Positions 47,065 to 59,274 of a stretch of DNA of 64,000 nucleotides are shown piece after piece. The stretch comes from Crossaster papposus (taxonomy: Eukaryota; Echinodermata; Asteroidea; Velatida; Solasteridae). Made by a program: the position numbers and the translations under genes. Every line of letters begins with the position of its first letter. Within the stretch, counting starts at the first letter, position 1. A model generated the notes under the pieces. The model had not been told where the DNA came from and did no database searches. It saw only the letters and a list, made by a program, of their open reading frames with translations. The stretch lies in the NCBI GenBank assembly GCA_037893245.1, contig JBAIAA010000321.1, forward strand, positions 1,178,001 to 1,242,000, written 5' to 3'.

Positions 47065-47136
47065 GCGTTGGTGGTATAGCCGTTAGAATAGTTGCCTTCC
47101 AAGCAATTGACCCGGGTTAAACTCCCGGCCAACGCA
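47065..47136 (+). pseudogene. tRNA-Gly(TCC), copy 83, G17C C55A, probably dead
   Basis: Position 17 is the first G of the conserved D-loop GG and position 55 the nearly universal T-loop C (standard C56), so the D-loop/T-loop contact is damaged. C55A also hits the B box (GGTTAAACTCC), so transcription should be weak. Duplicate of copy 88. Confidence 0.8.
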
Positions 47137-47421
47137 TTTTGTTTAATTTTGTATTTAATTTCGGTTTCTTTAAATGGTGCTCGTGCGTATTATGTATCTC
47201 AGTGCATTAACTGTGATAATTAACCAGAGTATTACGACTTACCGTATTAAGTGATTCGGCTGCAGTCGAGCCGTCTTAGGGAAATCACTCGAGTCGAGTT
47301 GAGACATAAGGGTCAGTATAGGGTCGAATAAAGTCGCAGTGTGCATTTTAGTAGAGTCGAGTGAGCAGTTTTTGCCACCCGGCTTGGATATGGTGCTAGG
47401 CATTCCGTATCCCCTCCCGAA

Positions 47422-47493
47422 GCGTTGGTGGTTTAGCGGTTAGAATAGTTGCCTTCCAAGCAATTGACCCGGGTTCAACTCCCGGCCAACGCA
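47422..47493 (+). tRNA. tRNA-Gly(TCC), copy 84, A12T
   Basis: Breaks a D-stem pair and alters the A box. The tail has AAATGCTGC. Also in copies 86 and 89. Confidence 0.8.
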
Positions 47494-47778
47494 TTTTGTT
47501 TAATTTTGTATTTAATTTCGGTTTCTTTAAATGCTGCTCGTGCGTATTATGTATCTCAGTGCATTAACTGTGATAATTAACCAGAGTATTACGACTTACC
47601 GTATTAAGTGATTCGGCTGCAGTCGAGCCGTCTTAGGGAAATCACTCGAGTCGAGTTGAGACATAAGGGTCAGTATAGGGTCGAATAAAGTCGCAGTGTG
47701 CATTTTAGTAGAGTCGAGTGAGCAGTTTTTGCCACCCGGCTTGGATATGGTGCTAGGCATTCCGTATCCCCTCCCGAA

Positions 47779-47850
47779 GCGTTGGTGGTATAGCGGTTAG
47801 AATAGTTGCCTTCCAAGCAATTGACCCGGGTTCAACTCCCGGCCAACGCA
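47779..47850 (+). tRNA. tRNA-Gly(TCC), copy 85, canonical
   Basis: Canonical gene between two A12T copies. Confidence 0.97.
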
Positions 47851-48135
47851 TTTTGTTTAATTTTGTATTTAATTTCGGTTTCTTTAAATGGTGCTCGTGC
47901 GTATTATGTATCTCAGTGCATTAACTGTGATAATTAACCAGAGTATTACGACTTACCGTATTAAGTGATTCGGCTGCAGTCGAGCCGTCTTAGGGAAATC
48001 ACTCGAGTCGAGTTGAGACATAAGGGTCAGTATAGGGTCGAATAAAGTCGCAGTGTGCATTTTAGTAGAGTCGAGTGAGCAGTTTTTGCCACCCGGCTTG
48101 GATATGGTGCTAGGCATTCCGTATCCCCTCCCGAA

Positions 48136-48207
48136 GCGTTGGTGGTTTAGCGGTTAGAATAGTTGCCTTCCAAGCAATTGACCCGGGTTCAACTCCCGGC
48201 CAACGCA
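48136..48207 (+). tRNA. tRNA-Gly(TCC), copy 86, A12T
   Basis: Same gene and tail as copy 84, two units away. Confidence 0.8.
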
Positions 48208-48492
48208 TTTTGTTTAATTTTGTATTTAATTTCGGTTTCTTTAAATGCTGCTCGTGCGTATGATGTATCTCAGTGCATTAACTGTGATAATTAACCAGAG
48301 TATTACGACTTACCGTATTAAGTGATTCGGCTGCAGTCGAGCCGTCTTAGGGAAATCACTCGAGTCGAGTTGAGACATAAGGGTCAGTATAGGGTCGAAT
48401 AAAGTCGCAGTGTGCATTTTAGTAGAGTCGAGTGAGCAGTTTTTGCCACCCGGCTTGGATATGGTGCTAGGCATTCCGTATCCCCTCCCGAA

Positions 48493-48564
48493 GCGTTGGT
48501 GGTATAGCGGTTAGAATAGTTGCCTTCCAAGCAATTGACCCGGGTTCAACTCCCGGCCAACGCA
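48493..48564 (+). tRNA. tRNA-Gly(TCC), copy 87, canonical
   Basis: Canonical gene; unit has CGTATGATG. Confidence 0.97.
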
Positions 48565-48849
48565 TTTTGTTTAATTTTGTATTTAATTTCGGTTTCTTTA
48601 AATGGTGCTCGTGCGTATTATGTATCTCAGTGCATTAACTGTGATAATTAACCAGAGTATTACGACTTACCGTATTAAGTGATTCGGCTGCAGTCGAGCC
48701 GTCTTAGGGAAATCACTCGAGTCGAGTTGAGACATAAGGGTCAGTATAGGGTCGAATAAAGTCGCAGTGTGCATTTTAGTAGAGTCGAGTGAGCAGTTTT
48801 TGCCACCCGGCTTGGATATGGTGCTAGGCATTCCGTATCCCCTCCCGAA

Positions 48850-48921
48850 GCGTTGGTGGTATAGCCGTTAGAATAGTTGCCTTCCAAGCAATTGACCCGG
48901 GTTAAACTCCCGGCCAACGCA
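48850..48921 (+). pseudogene. tRNA-Gly(TCC), copy 88, G17C C55A, probably dead
   Basis: Same double change as copy 83, five units away: a defective gene copied by duplication. Confidence 0.8.
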
Positions 48922-49206
48922 TTTTGTTTAATTTTGTATTTAATTTCGGTTTCTTTAAATGGTGCTCGTGCGTATTATGTATCTCAGTGCATTAACTGTG
49001 ATAATTAACCAGAGTATTACGACTTACCGTATTAAGTGATTCGGCTGCAGTCGAGCCGTCTTAGGGAAATCACTCGAGTCGAGTTGAGACATAAGGGTCA
49101 GTATAGGGTCGAATAAAGTCGCAGTGTGCATTTTAGTAGAGTCGAGTGAGCAGTTTTTGCCACCCGGCTTGGATATGGTGCTAGGCATTCCGTATCCCCT
49201 CCCGAA

Positions 49207-49278
49207 GCGTTGGTGGTTTAGCGGTTAGAATAGTTGCCTTCCAAGCAATTGACCCGGGTTCAACTCCCGGCCAACGCA
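49207..49278 (+). tRNA. tRNA-Gly(TCC), copy 89, A12T
   Basis: Same as copy 84; the pair 88-89 repeats the pair 83-84. Confidence 0.8.
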
Positions 49279-49563
49279 TTTTGTTTAATTTTGTATTTAA
49301 TTTCGGTTTCTTTAAATGCTGCTCGTGCGTATTATGTATCTCAGTGCATTAACTGTGATAATTAACCAGAGTATTACGACTTACCGTATTAAGTGATTCG
49401 GCTGCAGTCGAGCCGTCTTAGGGAAATCACTCGAGTCGAGTTGAGACATAAGGGTCAGTATAGGGTCGAATAAAGTCGCAGTGTGCATTTTAGTAGAGTC
49501 GAGTGAGCAGTTTTTGCCACCCGGCTTGGATATGGTGCTAGGCATTCCGTATCCCCTCCCGAA

Positions 49564-49635
49564 GCGTTGGTGGTATAGCGGTTAGAATAGTTGCCTTCCA
49601 AGCAATTGACCCGGGTTCAACTCCCGGCCAACGCA
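49564..49635 (+). tRNA. tRNA-Gly(TCC), copy 90, canonical
   Basis: Canonical gene, no spacer marker noticed. Confidence 0.97.
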
Positions 49636-49920
49636 TTTTGTTTAATTTTGTATTTAATTTCGGTTTCTTTAAATGGTGCTCGTGCGTATTATGTATCTCA
49701 GTGCATTAACTGTGATAATTAACCAGAGTATTACGACTTACCGTATTAAGTGATTCGGCTGCAGTCGAGCCGTCTTAGGGAAATCACTCGAGTCGAGTAG
49801 AGACATAAGGGTCAGTATAGGGTCGAATAAAGTCGCATTGTGCATTTTAGTAGAGTCGAGTGAGCAGTTTTTGCCACCCGGCTTGGATATGGTGCTAGGC
49901 ATTCCGTATCCCCTCCCGAA

Positions 49921-49992
49921 GCGTTGGTGGTATAGCGGTTAGAATAGTTGCCTTCCAAGCAATTGACCCGGGTTCAACTCCCGACCAACGCA
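49921..49992 (+). tRNA. tRNA-Gly(TCC), copy 91, G64A
   Basis: The outer T-stem pair C48-G64 becomes C-A. The unit has GAGTAGAGAC and GCATTGTG, markers of copies 113, 120 and 128. Confidence 0.82.
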
Positions 49993-50277
49993 TTTTGTTT
50001 AATGTTGTATTTAATTTCGGTTTCTTTAAATGGTGCTCGTGCGTATTATGTATCTCAGTGCATTAACTGCGATAATTAACCAGAGTATTACGACTTACCG
50101 TATTAAGTGATTCGGCTGCAGTCGAGCCGTCTTAGGGAAATCACTCGAGTCGAGTTGAGACATAAGGGTCAGTATAGGGTCGAATAAAGTCGCAGTGTGC
50201 ATTTTAGTAGAGTCGAGTGAGCAGTTTTTGCCACCCGGCTTGGATATGGTGCTAGGCATTCCGTATCCCCTCCCGAA

Positions 50278-50349
50278 GCGTTGGTGGTATAGCGGTTAGA
50301 ATAGTTGCCTTCCATGCAATTGACCCGGGTTCAACTCCCGGCCAACGCA
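50278..50349 (+). tRNA. tRNA-Gly(TCC), copy 92, A38T
   Basis: A38 to T in the anticodon loop, next to the stem; the anticodon itself is unchanged. Unit markers ACTGCGATAA and TATTTATTTTCG. Also in copies 97 and 104. Confidence 0.85.
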
Positions 50350-50634
50350 TTTTGTTTAATTTTGTATTTATTTTCGGTTTCTTTAAATGGTGCTCGTGCG
50401 TATTATGTATCTCAGTGCATTAACTGTGATAATTAACCAGAGTATTACGACTTACCGTATTAAGTGATTCGGCTGCAGTCGAGCCGTCTTAGGGAAATCA
50501 CTCGAGTCGAGTTGAGACATAAGGGTCAGTATAGGGTCGAATAAAGTCGCAGTGTGCATTTTAGTAGAGTCGAGTGAGCAGTTTTTGCCACCCGGCTTGG
50601 ATATGGTGCTAGGCATTCCGTATCCCCTCCCGAA

Positions 50635-50706
50635 GCGTTGGTGGTATAGCGGTTAGAATAGTTGCCTTCCAAGCAATTGACCCGGGTTCAACTCCCGGAC
50701 AACGCA
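50635..50706 (+). tRNA. tRNA-Gly(TCC), copy 93, C65A
   Basis: Acceptor pair G7-C65 becomes G-A; seen only here. Confidence 0.82.
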
Positions 50707-50991
50707 TTTTGTTTAATTTTGTATTTAATTTCGGTTTCTTTAAATGGTGCTCGTGCGTATTATGTATCTCAGTGCATTAACTGTGATAATTAACCAGAGT
50801 ATTACGACTTACCGTATTAAGTGATTCGGCTGCAGTCGAGCCGTCTTAGGGAAATCACTCGAGTCGAGTTGAGACATAAGGGTCAGTATAGGGTCGAATA
50901 AAGTCGCAGTGTGCATTTGAGTAGAGTCGAGTGAGCAGTTTTTGCCACCCGGCTTGGATATGGTGCTAGGCATTCCGTATCCCCTCCCGAA

Positions 50992-51777
50992 GCGTTGGTG
51001 GTATAGCGGTTAGAATAGTTGCCTTCCAAGCAATTGACCCGGGTTCAACTCCCGGCCAACGCATTTTGTTTAATTTTGTATTTAATTTCGGTTTCTTTAA
51101 ATGGTGCTCGTGCGTATTATGTATCTCAGTGCATTAACTGTGATAATTAACCAGAGTATTACGACTTACCGTATTAAGTGATTCGGCTGCAGTCGAGCCG
51201 TCTTAGGGAAATCACTCGAGTCGAGTTGAGACATAAGGGTCAGTATAGGGTCGAATAAAGTCGCAGTGTGCATTTTAGTAGAGTCGAGTGAGCAGTTTTT
51301 TTCACCCGGCTTGGATATGGTGCTAGGCATTCCGTATACCCTCCCGAAGCGTTGGTGGTATAGCGGTTAGAATAGTTGCCTTCCAAGCAATTGACCCGGG
51401 TTCAACTCCCGGCCAACGCATTTTGTTTAATTTGGTATTTAATTTCGGTTTCTTTAAATGGTGCTCGTGCGTATTATGTATCTCAGTGCATTAACTGTGA
51501 TAATTAACCAGAGTATTACGACTTACCGTATTAAGTGATTCGGCTGCAGTCGAGCCGTCTTAGGGAAATCACTGGAGACGAGTTGAGACATAAGGGTCAG
51601 TATAGGGTCGAATAAAGTCGCAGTGTGCATTTTAGTAGAGTCGAGTGAGCAGTTTTTGCCACCCGGCTTGGATATGGTGCTAGGCATTCCGTATCCCCTC
51701 CCGAAGCGTTGGTGGTATAGCGGTTAGAATAGTTGCCTTCCAAGCAATTGACCCGGGTTCAACTCCCGGCCAACGCA
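50992..51777 (+). tRNA. tRNA-Gly(TCC), copies 94-96, canonical
   Basis: Starts 50992, 51349, 51706. Copy 95 is the unit with most private spacer changes (TTTTTTTTCACC, GTATACCC, TTTGGTATT). Confidence 0.97.
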
Positions 51778-52062
51778 TTTTGTTTAATTTTGTATTTAAT
51801 TTCGGTTTCTTTAAATGGTGCTCGTGCGTATTATGTATCTCAGTGCATTAACTGCGATAATTAACCAGAGTATTACGACTTACCGTATTAAGTGATTCGG
51901 CTGCAGTCGAGCCGTCTTAGGGAAATCACTCGAGTCGAGTTGAGACATAAGGGTCAGTATAGGGTCGAATAAAGTCGCAGTGTGCATTTTAGTAGAGTCG
52001 AGTGAGCAGTTTTTGCCACCCGGCTTGGATATGGTGCTAGGCATTCCGTATCCCCTCCCGAA

Positions 52063-52134
52063 GCGTTGGTGGTATAGCGGTTAGAATAGTTGCCTTCCAT
52101 GCAATTGACCCGGGTTCAACTCCCGGCCAACGCA
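52063..52134 (+). tRNA. tRNA-Gly(TCC), copy 97, A38T
   Basis: Identical markers to copy 92, five units away, and to copy 104, seven units on. Confidence 0.85.
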
Positions 52135-52419
52135 TTTTGTTTAATTTTGTATTTATTTTCGGTTTCTTTAAATGGTGCTCGTGCGTATTATGTATCTCAG
52201 TGCATTAACTGTGATAATTAACCAGAGTATTACGACTTACCGTATTAAGTGATTCGGCTGCAGTCGAGCCGTCTTAGGGAAATCACTCGAGTCGAGTTGA
52301 GACATAAGGGTCAGTATAGGGTCGAATAAAGTCGCAGTGTGCATTTTAGTAGAGTCGAGTGAGCAGTTTTTGCCACCCGGCTTGGATATGGTGCTAGGCA
52401 TTCCGTATCCCCTCCCGAA

Positions 52420-54276
52420 GCGTTGGTGGTATAGCGGTTAGAATAGTTGCCTTCCAAGCAATTGACCCGGGTTCAACTCCCGGCCAACGCATTTTGTTTA
52501 ATTTTGTATTTAATTTCGGTTTCTTTAAATGGTGCTCGTGCGTATTATGTATCTCAGTGCATTAACTGTGATAATTAACCAGAGTATTACGACTTACCGT
52601 ATTAAGTGATTCGGCTGCAGTCGAGCCGTCTTAGGGAAATCACTCGAGTCGAGTTGAGACATAAGGGTCAGTATAGGGTCGAATAAAGTCGCAGTGTGCA
52701 TTTTAGTAGAGTCGAGTGAGCAGTTTTTGCCACCCGGCTTGGATATGGTGCTAGGCATTCCGTATCCCCTCCCGAAGCGTTGGTGGTATAGCGGTTAGAA
52801 TAGTTGCCTTCCAAGCAATTGACCCGGGTTCAACTCCCGGCCAACGCATTTTGTTTAATTTTGTATTTAATTTCGGTTTCTTTAAATGGTGCTCGTGCGT
52901 ATTATGTATCTCAGTGCATTAACTGTGATAATTAACCAGAGTATTACGACTTACCGTATTAAGTGATTCGGCTGCAGTCGAGCCGTCTTAGGGAAATCAC
53001 TCGAGTCGAGTTGAGACATAAGGGTCAGTATAGGGTCGAATAAAGTCGCAGTGTGCATTTTAGTAGAGTCGAGTGAGCAGTTTTTGCCACCCGGCTTGGA
53101 TATGGTGCTAGGCATTCCGTATCCCCTCCCGAAGCGTTGGTGGTATAGCGGTTAGAATAGTTGCCTTCCAAGCAATTGACCCGGGTTCAACTCCCGGCCA
53201 ACGCATTTTGTTTAATTTTGTATTTAATTTCGGTTTCTTTAAATGGTGCTCGTGCGTATTATGTATCTCAGTGCATTAACTGTGATAATTAACCAGAGTA
53301 TTACGACTTACCGTATTAAGTGATTCGGCTGCAGTCGAGCCGTCTTAGGGAAATCACTCGAGTCGAGTTGAGACATAAGGGTCAGTATAGGGTCGAATAA
53401 AGTCGCAGTGTGCATTTTAGTAGAGTCGAGTGAGCAGTTTTTTCCACCCGGCTTGGATATGGTGCTAGGCATTCCGTATCCCCTCCCGAAGCGTTGGTGG
53501 TATAGCGGTTAGAATAGTTGCCTTCCAAGCAATTGACCCGGGTTCAACTCCCGGCCAACGCATTTTGTTTAATTTTGTATTTAATTTCGGTTTCTTTAAA
53601 TGGTGCTCGTGCGTATTATGTATCTCAGTGCATTAACTGTGATAATTAACCAGAGTATTACGACTTATCGTATTAAGTGATTCGGCTGCAGTCGAGCCGT
53701 CTTAGGGAAATCACTCGAGTCGAGTTGAGACATAAGGGTCAGTATAGGGTCGAATAAAGTCGCAGTGTGCATTTTAGTAGAGTCGAGTGAGCAGTTTTTG
53801 CCACCCGGCTTGGATATGGTGCTAGGCATTCCGTATCCCCTCCCGAAGCGTTGGTGGTATAGCGGTTAGAATAGTTGCCTTCCAAGCAATTGACCCGGGT
53901 TCAACTCCCGGCCAACGCATTTTGTTTAATTTTGTATTTAATTTCGGTTTCTTTAAATGGTGCTCGTGCGTATTATGTATCTCAGTGCATTAACTGTGAT
54001 AATTAACCAGAGTATTACGACTTACCGTATTAAGTGATTCAGCTGCAGTCGAGCCGTCTTAGGGAAATCACTCGAGTCGAGTTGAGACATAAGGGTCAGT
54101 ATAGGGTCGAATAAAGTCGCAGTGTGCATTTTAGTAGAGTCGAGTGAGCAGTTTTTGCCACCCGGCTTGGATATGGTGCTAGGCATTCCGTATCCCCTCC
54201 CGAAGCGTTGGTGGTATAGCGGTTAGAATAGTTGCCTTCCAAGCAATTGACCCGGGTTCAACTCCCGGCCAACGCA
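52420..54276 (+). tRNA. tRNA-Gly(TCC), copies 98-103, six canonical genes
   Basis: Starts 52420, 52777, 53134, 53491, 53848, 54205. Copy 101 has TTTTTTCC, copy 102 CTTATCG, copy 103 a private GATTCAGC. Confidence 0.97.
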
Positions 54277-54561
54277 TTTTGTTTAATTTTGTATTTAATT
54301 TCGGTTTCTTTAAATGGTGCTCGTGCGTATTATGTATCTCAGTGCATTAACTGCGATAATTAACCAGAGTATTACGACTTACCGTATTAAGTGATTCGGC
54401 TGCAGTCGAGCCGTCTTAGGGAAATCACTCGAGTCGAGTTGAGACATAAGGGTCAGTATAGGGTCGAATAAAGTCGCAGTGTGCATTTTAGTAGAGTCGA
54501 GTGAGCAGTTTTTGCCACCCGGCTTGGATATGGTGCTAGGCATTCCGTATCCCCTCCCGAA

Positions 54562-54633
54562 GCGTTGGTGGTATAGCGGTTAGAATAGTTGCCTTCCATG
54601 CAATTGACCCGGGTTCAACTCCCGGCCAACGCA
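54562..54633 (+). tRNA. tRNA-Gly(TCC), copy 104, A38T
   Basis: Starts the second 7-unit block of this region; matches copy 97. Confidence 0.85.
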
Positions 54634-54918
54634 TTTTGTTTAATTTTGTATTTATTTTCGGTTTCTTTAAATGGTGCTCGTGCGTATTATGTATCTCAGT
54701 GCATTAACTGTGATAATTAACCAGAGTATTACGACTTACCGTATTAAGTGATTCGGCTGCAGTCGAGCCGTCTTAGGGAAATCACTCGAGTCGAGTTGAG
54801 ACATAAGGGTCAGTATAGGGTCGAATAAAGTCGCAGTGTGCATTTTAGTAGAGTCGAGTGAGCAGTTTTTGCCACCCGGCTTGGATATGGTGCTAGGCAT
54901 TCCGTATCCCCTCCCGAA

Positions 54919-56775
54919 GCGTTGGTGGTATAGCGGTTAGAATAGTTGCCTTCCAAGCAATTGACCCGGGTTCAACTCCCGGCCAACGCATTTTGTTTAA
55001 TTTTGTATTTAATTTCGGTTTCTTTAAATGGTGCTCGTGCGTATTATGTATCTCAGTGCATTAACTGTGATAATTAACCAGAGTATTACGACTTACCGTA
55101 TTAAGTGATTCGGCTGCAGTCGAGCCGTCTTAGGGAAATCACTCGAGTCGAGTTGAGACATAAGGGTCAGTATAGGGTCGAATAAAGTCGCAGTGTGCAT
55201 TTTAGTAGAGTCGAGTGAGCAGTTTTTGCCACCCGGCTTGGATATGGTGCTAGGCATTCCGTATCCCCTCCCGAAGCGTTGGTGGTATAGCGGTTAGAAT
55301 AGTTGCCTTCCAAGCAATTGACCCGGGTTCAACTCCCGGCCAACGCATTTTGTTTAATTTTGTATTTAATTTCGGTTTCTTTAAATGGTGCTCGTGCGTA
55401 TTATGTATCTCAGTGCATTAACTGTGATAATTAACCAGAGTATTACGACTTACCGTATTAAGTGATTCGGCTGCAGTCGAGCCGTCTTAGGGAAATCACT
55501 CGAGTCGAGTTGAGACATAAGGGTCAGTATAGGGTCGAATAAAGTCGCAGTGTGCATTTTAGTAGAGTCGAGTGAGCAGTTTTTGCCACCCGGCTTGGAT
55601 ATGGTGCTAGGCATTCCGTATCCCCTCCCGAAGCGTTGGTGGTATAGCGGTTAGAATAGTTGCCTTCCAAGCAATTGACCCGGGTTCAACTCCCGGCCAA
55701 CGCATTTTGTTTAATTTTGTATTTAATTTCGGTTTCTTTAAATGGTGCTCGTGCGTATTATGTATCTCAGTGCATTAACTGTGATAATTAACCAGAGTAT
55801 TACGACTTACCGTATTAAGTGATTCGGCTGCAGTCGAGCCGTCTTAGGGAAATCACTCGAGTCGAGTTGAGACATAAGGGTCAGTATAGGGTCGAATAAA
55901 GTCGCAGTGTGCATTTTAGTAGAGTCGAGTGAGCAGTTTTTTCCACCCGGCTTGGATATGGTGCTAGGCATTCCGTATCCCCTCCCGAAGCGTTGGTGGT
56001 ATAGCGGTTAGAATAGTTGCCTTCCAAGCAATTGACCCGGGTTCAACTCCCGGCCAACGCATTTTGTTTAATTTTGTATTTAATTTCGGTTTCTTTAAAT
56101 GGTGCTCGTGCGTATTATGTATCTCAGTGCATTAACTGTGATAATTAACCAGAGTATTACGACTTATCGTATTAAGTGATTCGGCTGCAGTCGAGCCGTC
56201 TTAGGGAAATCACTCGAGTCGAGTTGAGACATAAGGGTCAGTATAGGGTCGAATAAAGTCGCAGTGTGCATTTTAGTAGAGTCGAGTGAGCAGTTTTTGC
56301 CACCCGGCTTGGATATGGTGCTAGGCATTCCGTATCCCCTCCCGAAGCGTTGGTGGTATAGCGGTTAGAATAGTTGCCTTCCAAGCAATTGACCCGGGTT
56401 CAACTCCCGGCCAACGCATTTTGTTTAATTTTGTATTTAATTTCGGTTTCTTTAAATGGTGCTCGTGCGTATTATGTATCTCAGTGCATTAACTGTGATA
56501 ATTAACCAGAGTATTACGACTTACCGTATTAAGTGATTCGGCTGCAGTCGAGCCGTCTTAGGGAAATCACTCGAGTCGAGTTGAGACATAAGGGTCAGTA
56601 TAGGGTCGAATAAAGTCGCAGTGTGCATTTTAGTAGAGTCGAGTGAGCAGTTTTTGCCACCCGGCTTGGATATGGTGCTAGGCATTCCGTATCCCCTCCC
56701 GAAGCGTTGGTGGTATAGCGGTTAGAATAGTTGCCTTCCAAGCAATTGACCCGGGTTCAACTCCCGGCCAACGCA
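54919..56775 (+). tRNA. tRNA-Gly(TCC), copies 105-110, six canonical genes
   Basis: Starts 54919, 55276, 55633, 55990, 56347, 56704. Copies 108 and 109 repeat the TTTTTTCC and CTTATCG markers of 101 and 102. Confidence 0.97.
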
Positions 56776-57060
56776 TTTTGTTTAATTTTGTATTTAATTT
56801 CGGTTTCTTTAAATGGTGCTCGTGCGTATTATGTATCTCAGTGCATTAACTGTGATAATTAACCAGAGTATTACGACTTACCGTATTAAGTGATTCGGCT
56901 GCAGTCGAGCCGTCTTAGGGAAATCACTCGAGTCGAGTTGAGACATAAGGGTCAGTATAGGGTCGAATAAAGTCGCAGTGTGCATTTTAGTAGAGTCGAG
57001 TGAGCAGTTTTTGCCACCCGGCTTGGATATGGTGCTAGGCATTCCGTATCCCCTCCCGAA

Positions 57061-57132
57061 GCGTTGGTGGTATAGCGGTTAGAATAGTTGCCTTCCAAGC
57101 AAATGACCCGGGTTCAACTCCCGGCCAACGCA
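57061..57132 (+). tRNA. tRNA-Gly(TCC), copy 111, T43A
   Basis: The outer anticodon-stem G27-T43 pair becomes G-A; seen only here. Confidence 0.88.
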
Positions 57133-57417
57133 TTTTGTTTAATTTTGTATTTAATTTCGGTTTCTTTAAATGGTGCTCGTGCGTATTATGTATCTCAGTG
57201 CATTAACTGTGATAATTAACCAGAGTATTACGACTTACCGTATTAAGTGATTCGGCTGCAGTCGAGCCGTCTTAGGGAAATCACTCGAGTCGAGTTGAGA
57301 CATAAGGGTCAGTATAGGGTCGAATAAAGTCGCAGTGTGCATTTTAGTAGAGTCGAGTGAGCAGTTTTTGCCACCCGGCTTGGATATGGTGCTAGGCATT
57401 CCGTATCCCCTCCCGAA

Positions 57418-58203
57418 GCGTTGGTGGTATAGCGGTTAGAATAGTTGCCTTCCAAGCAATTGACCCGGGTTCAACTCCCGGCCAACGCATTTTGTTTAAT
57501 TTTGTATTTAATTTCGGTTTCTTTAAATGGTGCTCGTGCGTATTATGTATCTCAGTGCATTAACTGTGATAATTAACCAGAGTATTACGACTTACCGTAT
57601 TAAGTGATTCGGCTGCAGTCGAGCCGTCTTAGGGAAATCACTCGAGTCGAGTAGAGACATAAGGGTCAGTATAGGGTCGAATAAAGTCGCATTGTGCATT
57701 TTAGTAGAGTCGAGTGAGCAGTTTTTGCCACCCGGCTTGGATATGGTGCTAGGCATTCCGTATCCCCTCCCGAAGCGTTGGTGGTATAGCGGTTAGAATA
57801 GTTGCCTTCCAAGCAATTGACCCGGGTTCAACTCCCGGCCAACGCATTTTGTTTAATTTTGTATTTAATTTCGGTTTCTTTAAATGGTGCTCGTGCGTAT
57901 GATGTATCTCAGTGCATTAACTGTGATAATTAACCAGAGTATTACGACTTACCGTATTAAGTGATTCGGCTGCAGTCGAGCCGTCTTAGGGAAATCACTG
58001 GAGTCGAGTTGAGACATAAGGGTCAGTATAGGGTCGAATAAAGTCGCAGTGTGCATTTTAGTAGAGTCGAGTGAGCAGTTTTTGCCACCCGGCTTGGATA
58101 TGGTGCTAGGCATTCCGTATCCCCTCCCGAAGCGTTGGTGGTATAGCGGTTAGAATAGTTGCCTTCCAAGCAATTGACCCGGGTTCAACTCCCGGCCAAC
58201 GCA
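57418..58203 (+). tRNA. tRNA-Gly(TCC), copies 112-114, canonical
   Basis: Starts 57418, 57775, 58132. Copy 113 has GAGTAGAGAC and GCATTGTG; copy 114 has CGTATGATG and CACTGGAG. Confidence 0.97.
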
Positions 58204-58488
58204 TTTTGTTTAATTTTGTATTTAATTTCGGTTTCTTTAAATGGTGCTCGTGCGTATTATGTATCTCAGTGCATTAACTGTGATAATTAACCAGAGTATT
58301 ACGACTTACCGTATTAAGTGATTCGGCTGCAGTCGAGCCGTCTTAGGGAAATCACTCGAGTCGAGTTGAGACATAAGGGTCAGTATAGGGTCGAATAAAG
58401 TCGCAGTGTGCATTTTAGTAGAGTCGAGTGAGCAGTTTTTGCCACCCGGCTTGGATATGGTGCTAGGCATTCCGTATCCCCTCCCGAA

Positions 58489-58560
58489 ACGTTGGTGGTA
58501 TAGCGGTTAGAATAGTTGCCTTCCAAGCAATTGACCCGGGTTCAACTCCCGGCCAACGCA
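58489..58560 (+). tRNA. tRNA-Gly(TCC), copy 115, G1A
   Basis: The first base is A, giving A-C in place of the terminal acceptor pair G1-C71. The tail has AAATTGTGC. Also in copies 122 and 130. Confidence 0.82.
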
Positions 58561-58845
58561 TTTTGTTTAATTTTGTATTTAATTTCGGTTTCTTTAAATT
58601 GTGCTCGTGCGTATTATGTATCTCAGTGCATTAACTGTGATAATTAACCAGAGTATTACGACTTACCGTATTAAGTGATTCGGCTGCAGTCGAGCCGTCT
58701 TAGGGAAATCACTCGAGTCGAGTTGAGACATAAGGGTCAGTATAGGGTCGAATAAAGTCGCAGTGTGCATTTTAGTAGAGTTGAGTGAGCAGTTTTTGCC
58801 ACCCGGCTTGGATATGGTGCTAGGCATTCCGTATCCCCTCCCGAA

Positions 58846-59274
58846 GCGTTGGTGGTATAGCGGTTAGAATAGTTGCCTTCCAAGCAATTGACCCGGGTTC
58901 AACTCCCGGCCAACGCATTTTGTTTAATTTTGTATTTAATTTCGGTTTCTTTAAATGGTGCTCGTGCGTATTATGTATCTCAGTGCATTAACTGTGATAA
59001 TTAACCAGAGTATTACGACTTACCGTATTAAGTGATTCGGCTGCAGTCGAGCCGTCTTAGGGAAATCACTCGAGTCGAGTTGAGACATAAGGGTCAGTAT
59101 AGGGTCGAATAAAGTCGCAGTGTGCATTTTAGTAGAGTCGAGTGAGCAGTTTTTGCCACCCGGCTTGGATATGGTGCTAGGCATTCCGTATCCCCTCCCG
59201 AAGCGTTGGTGGTATAGCGGTTAGAATAGTTGCCTTCCAAGCAATTGACCCGGGTTCAACTCCCGGCCAACGCA
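58846..59274 (+). tRNA. tRNA-Gly(TCC), copies 116-117, canonical
   Basis: Starts 58846 and 59203. Copy 116 has GAGTTGAGTG; copy 117 has a private TTTGGTCTTT tail. Confidence 0.97.

Larger units (their letters stand above)
51825..56822 (+). repeat. 7-unit higher-order duplication
   Basis: Units 97-103 (51825-54323) and 104-110 (54324-56822) share A38T with two spacer markers in the first unit, TTTTTTCC in the fifth and CTTATCG in the sixth. The period is 2,499 bp. GATTCAGC in unit 103 is private. Confidence 0.88.
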
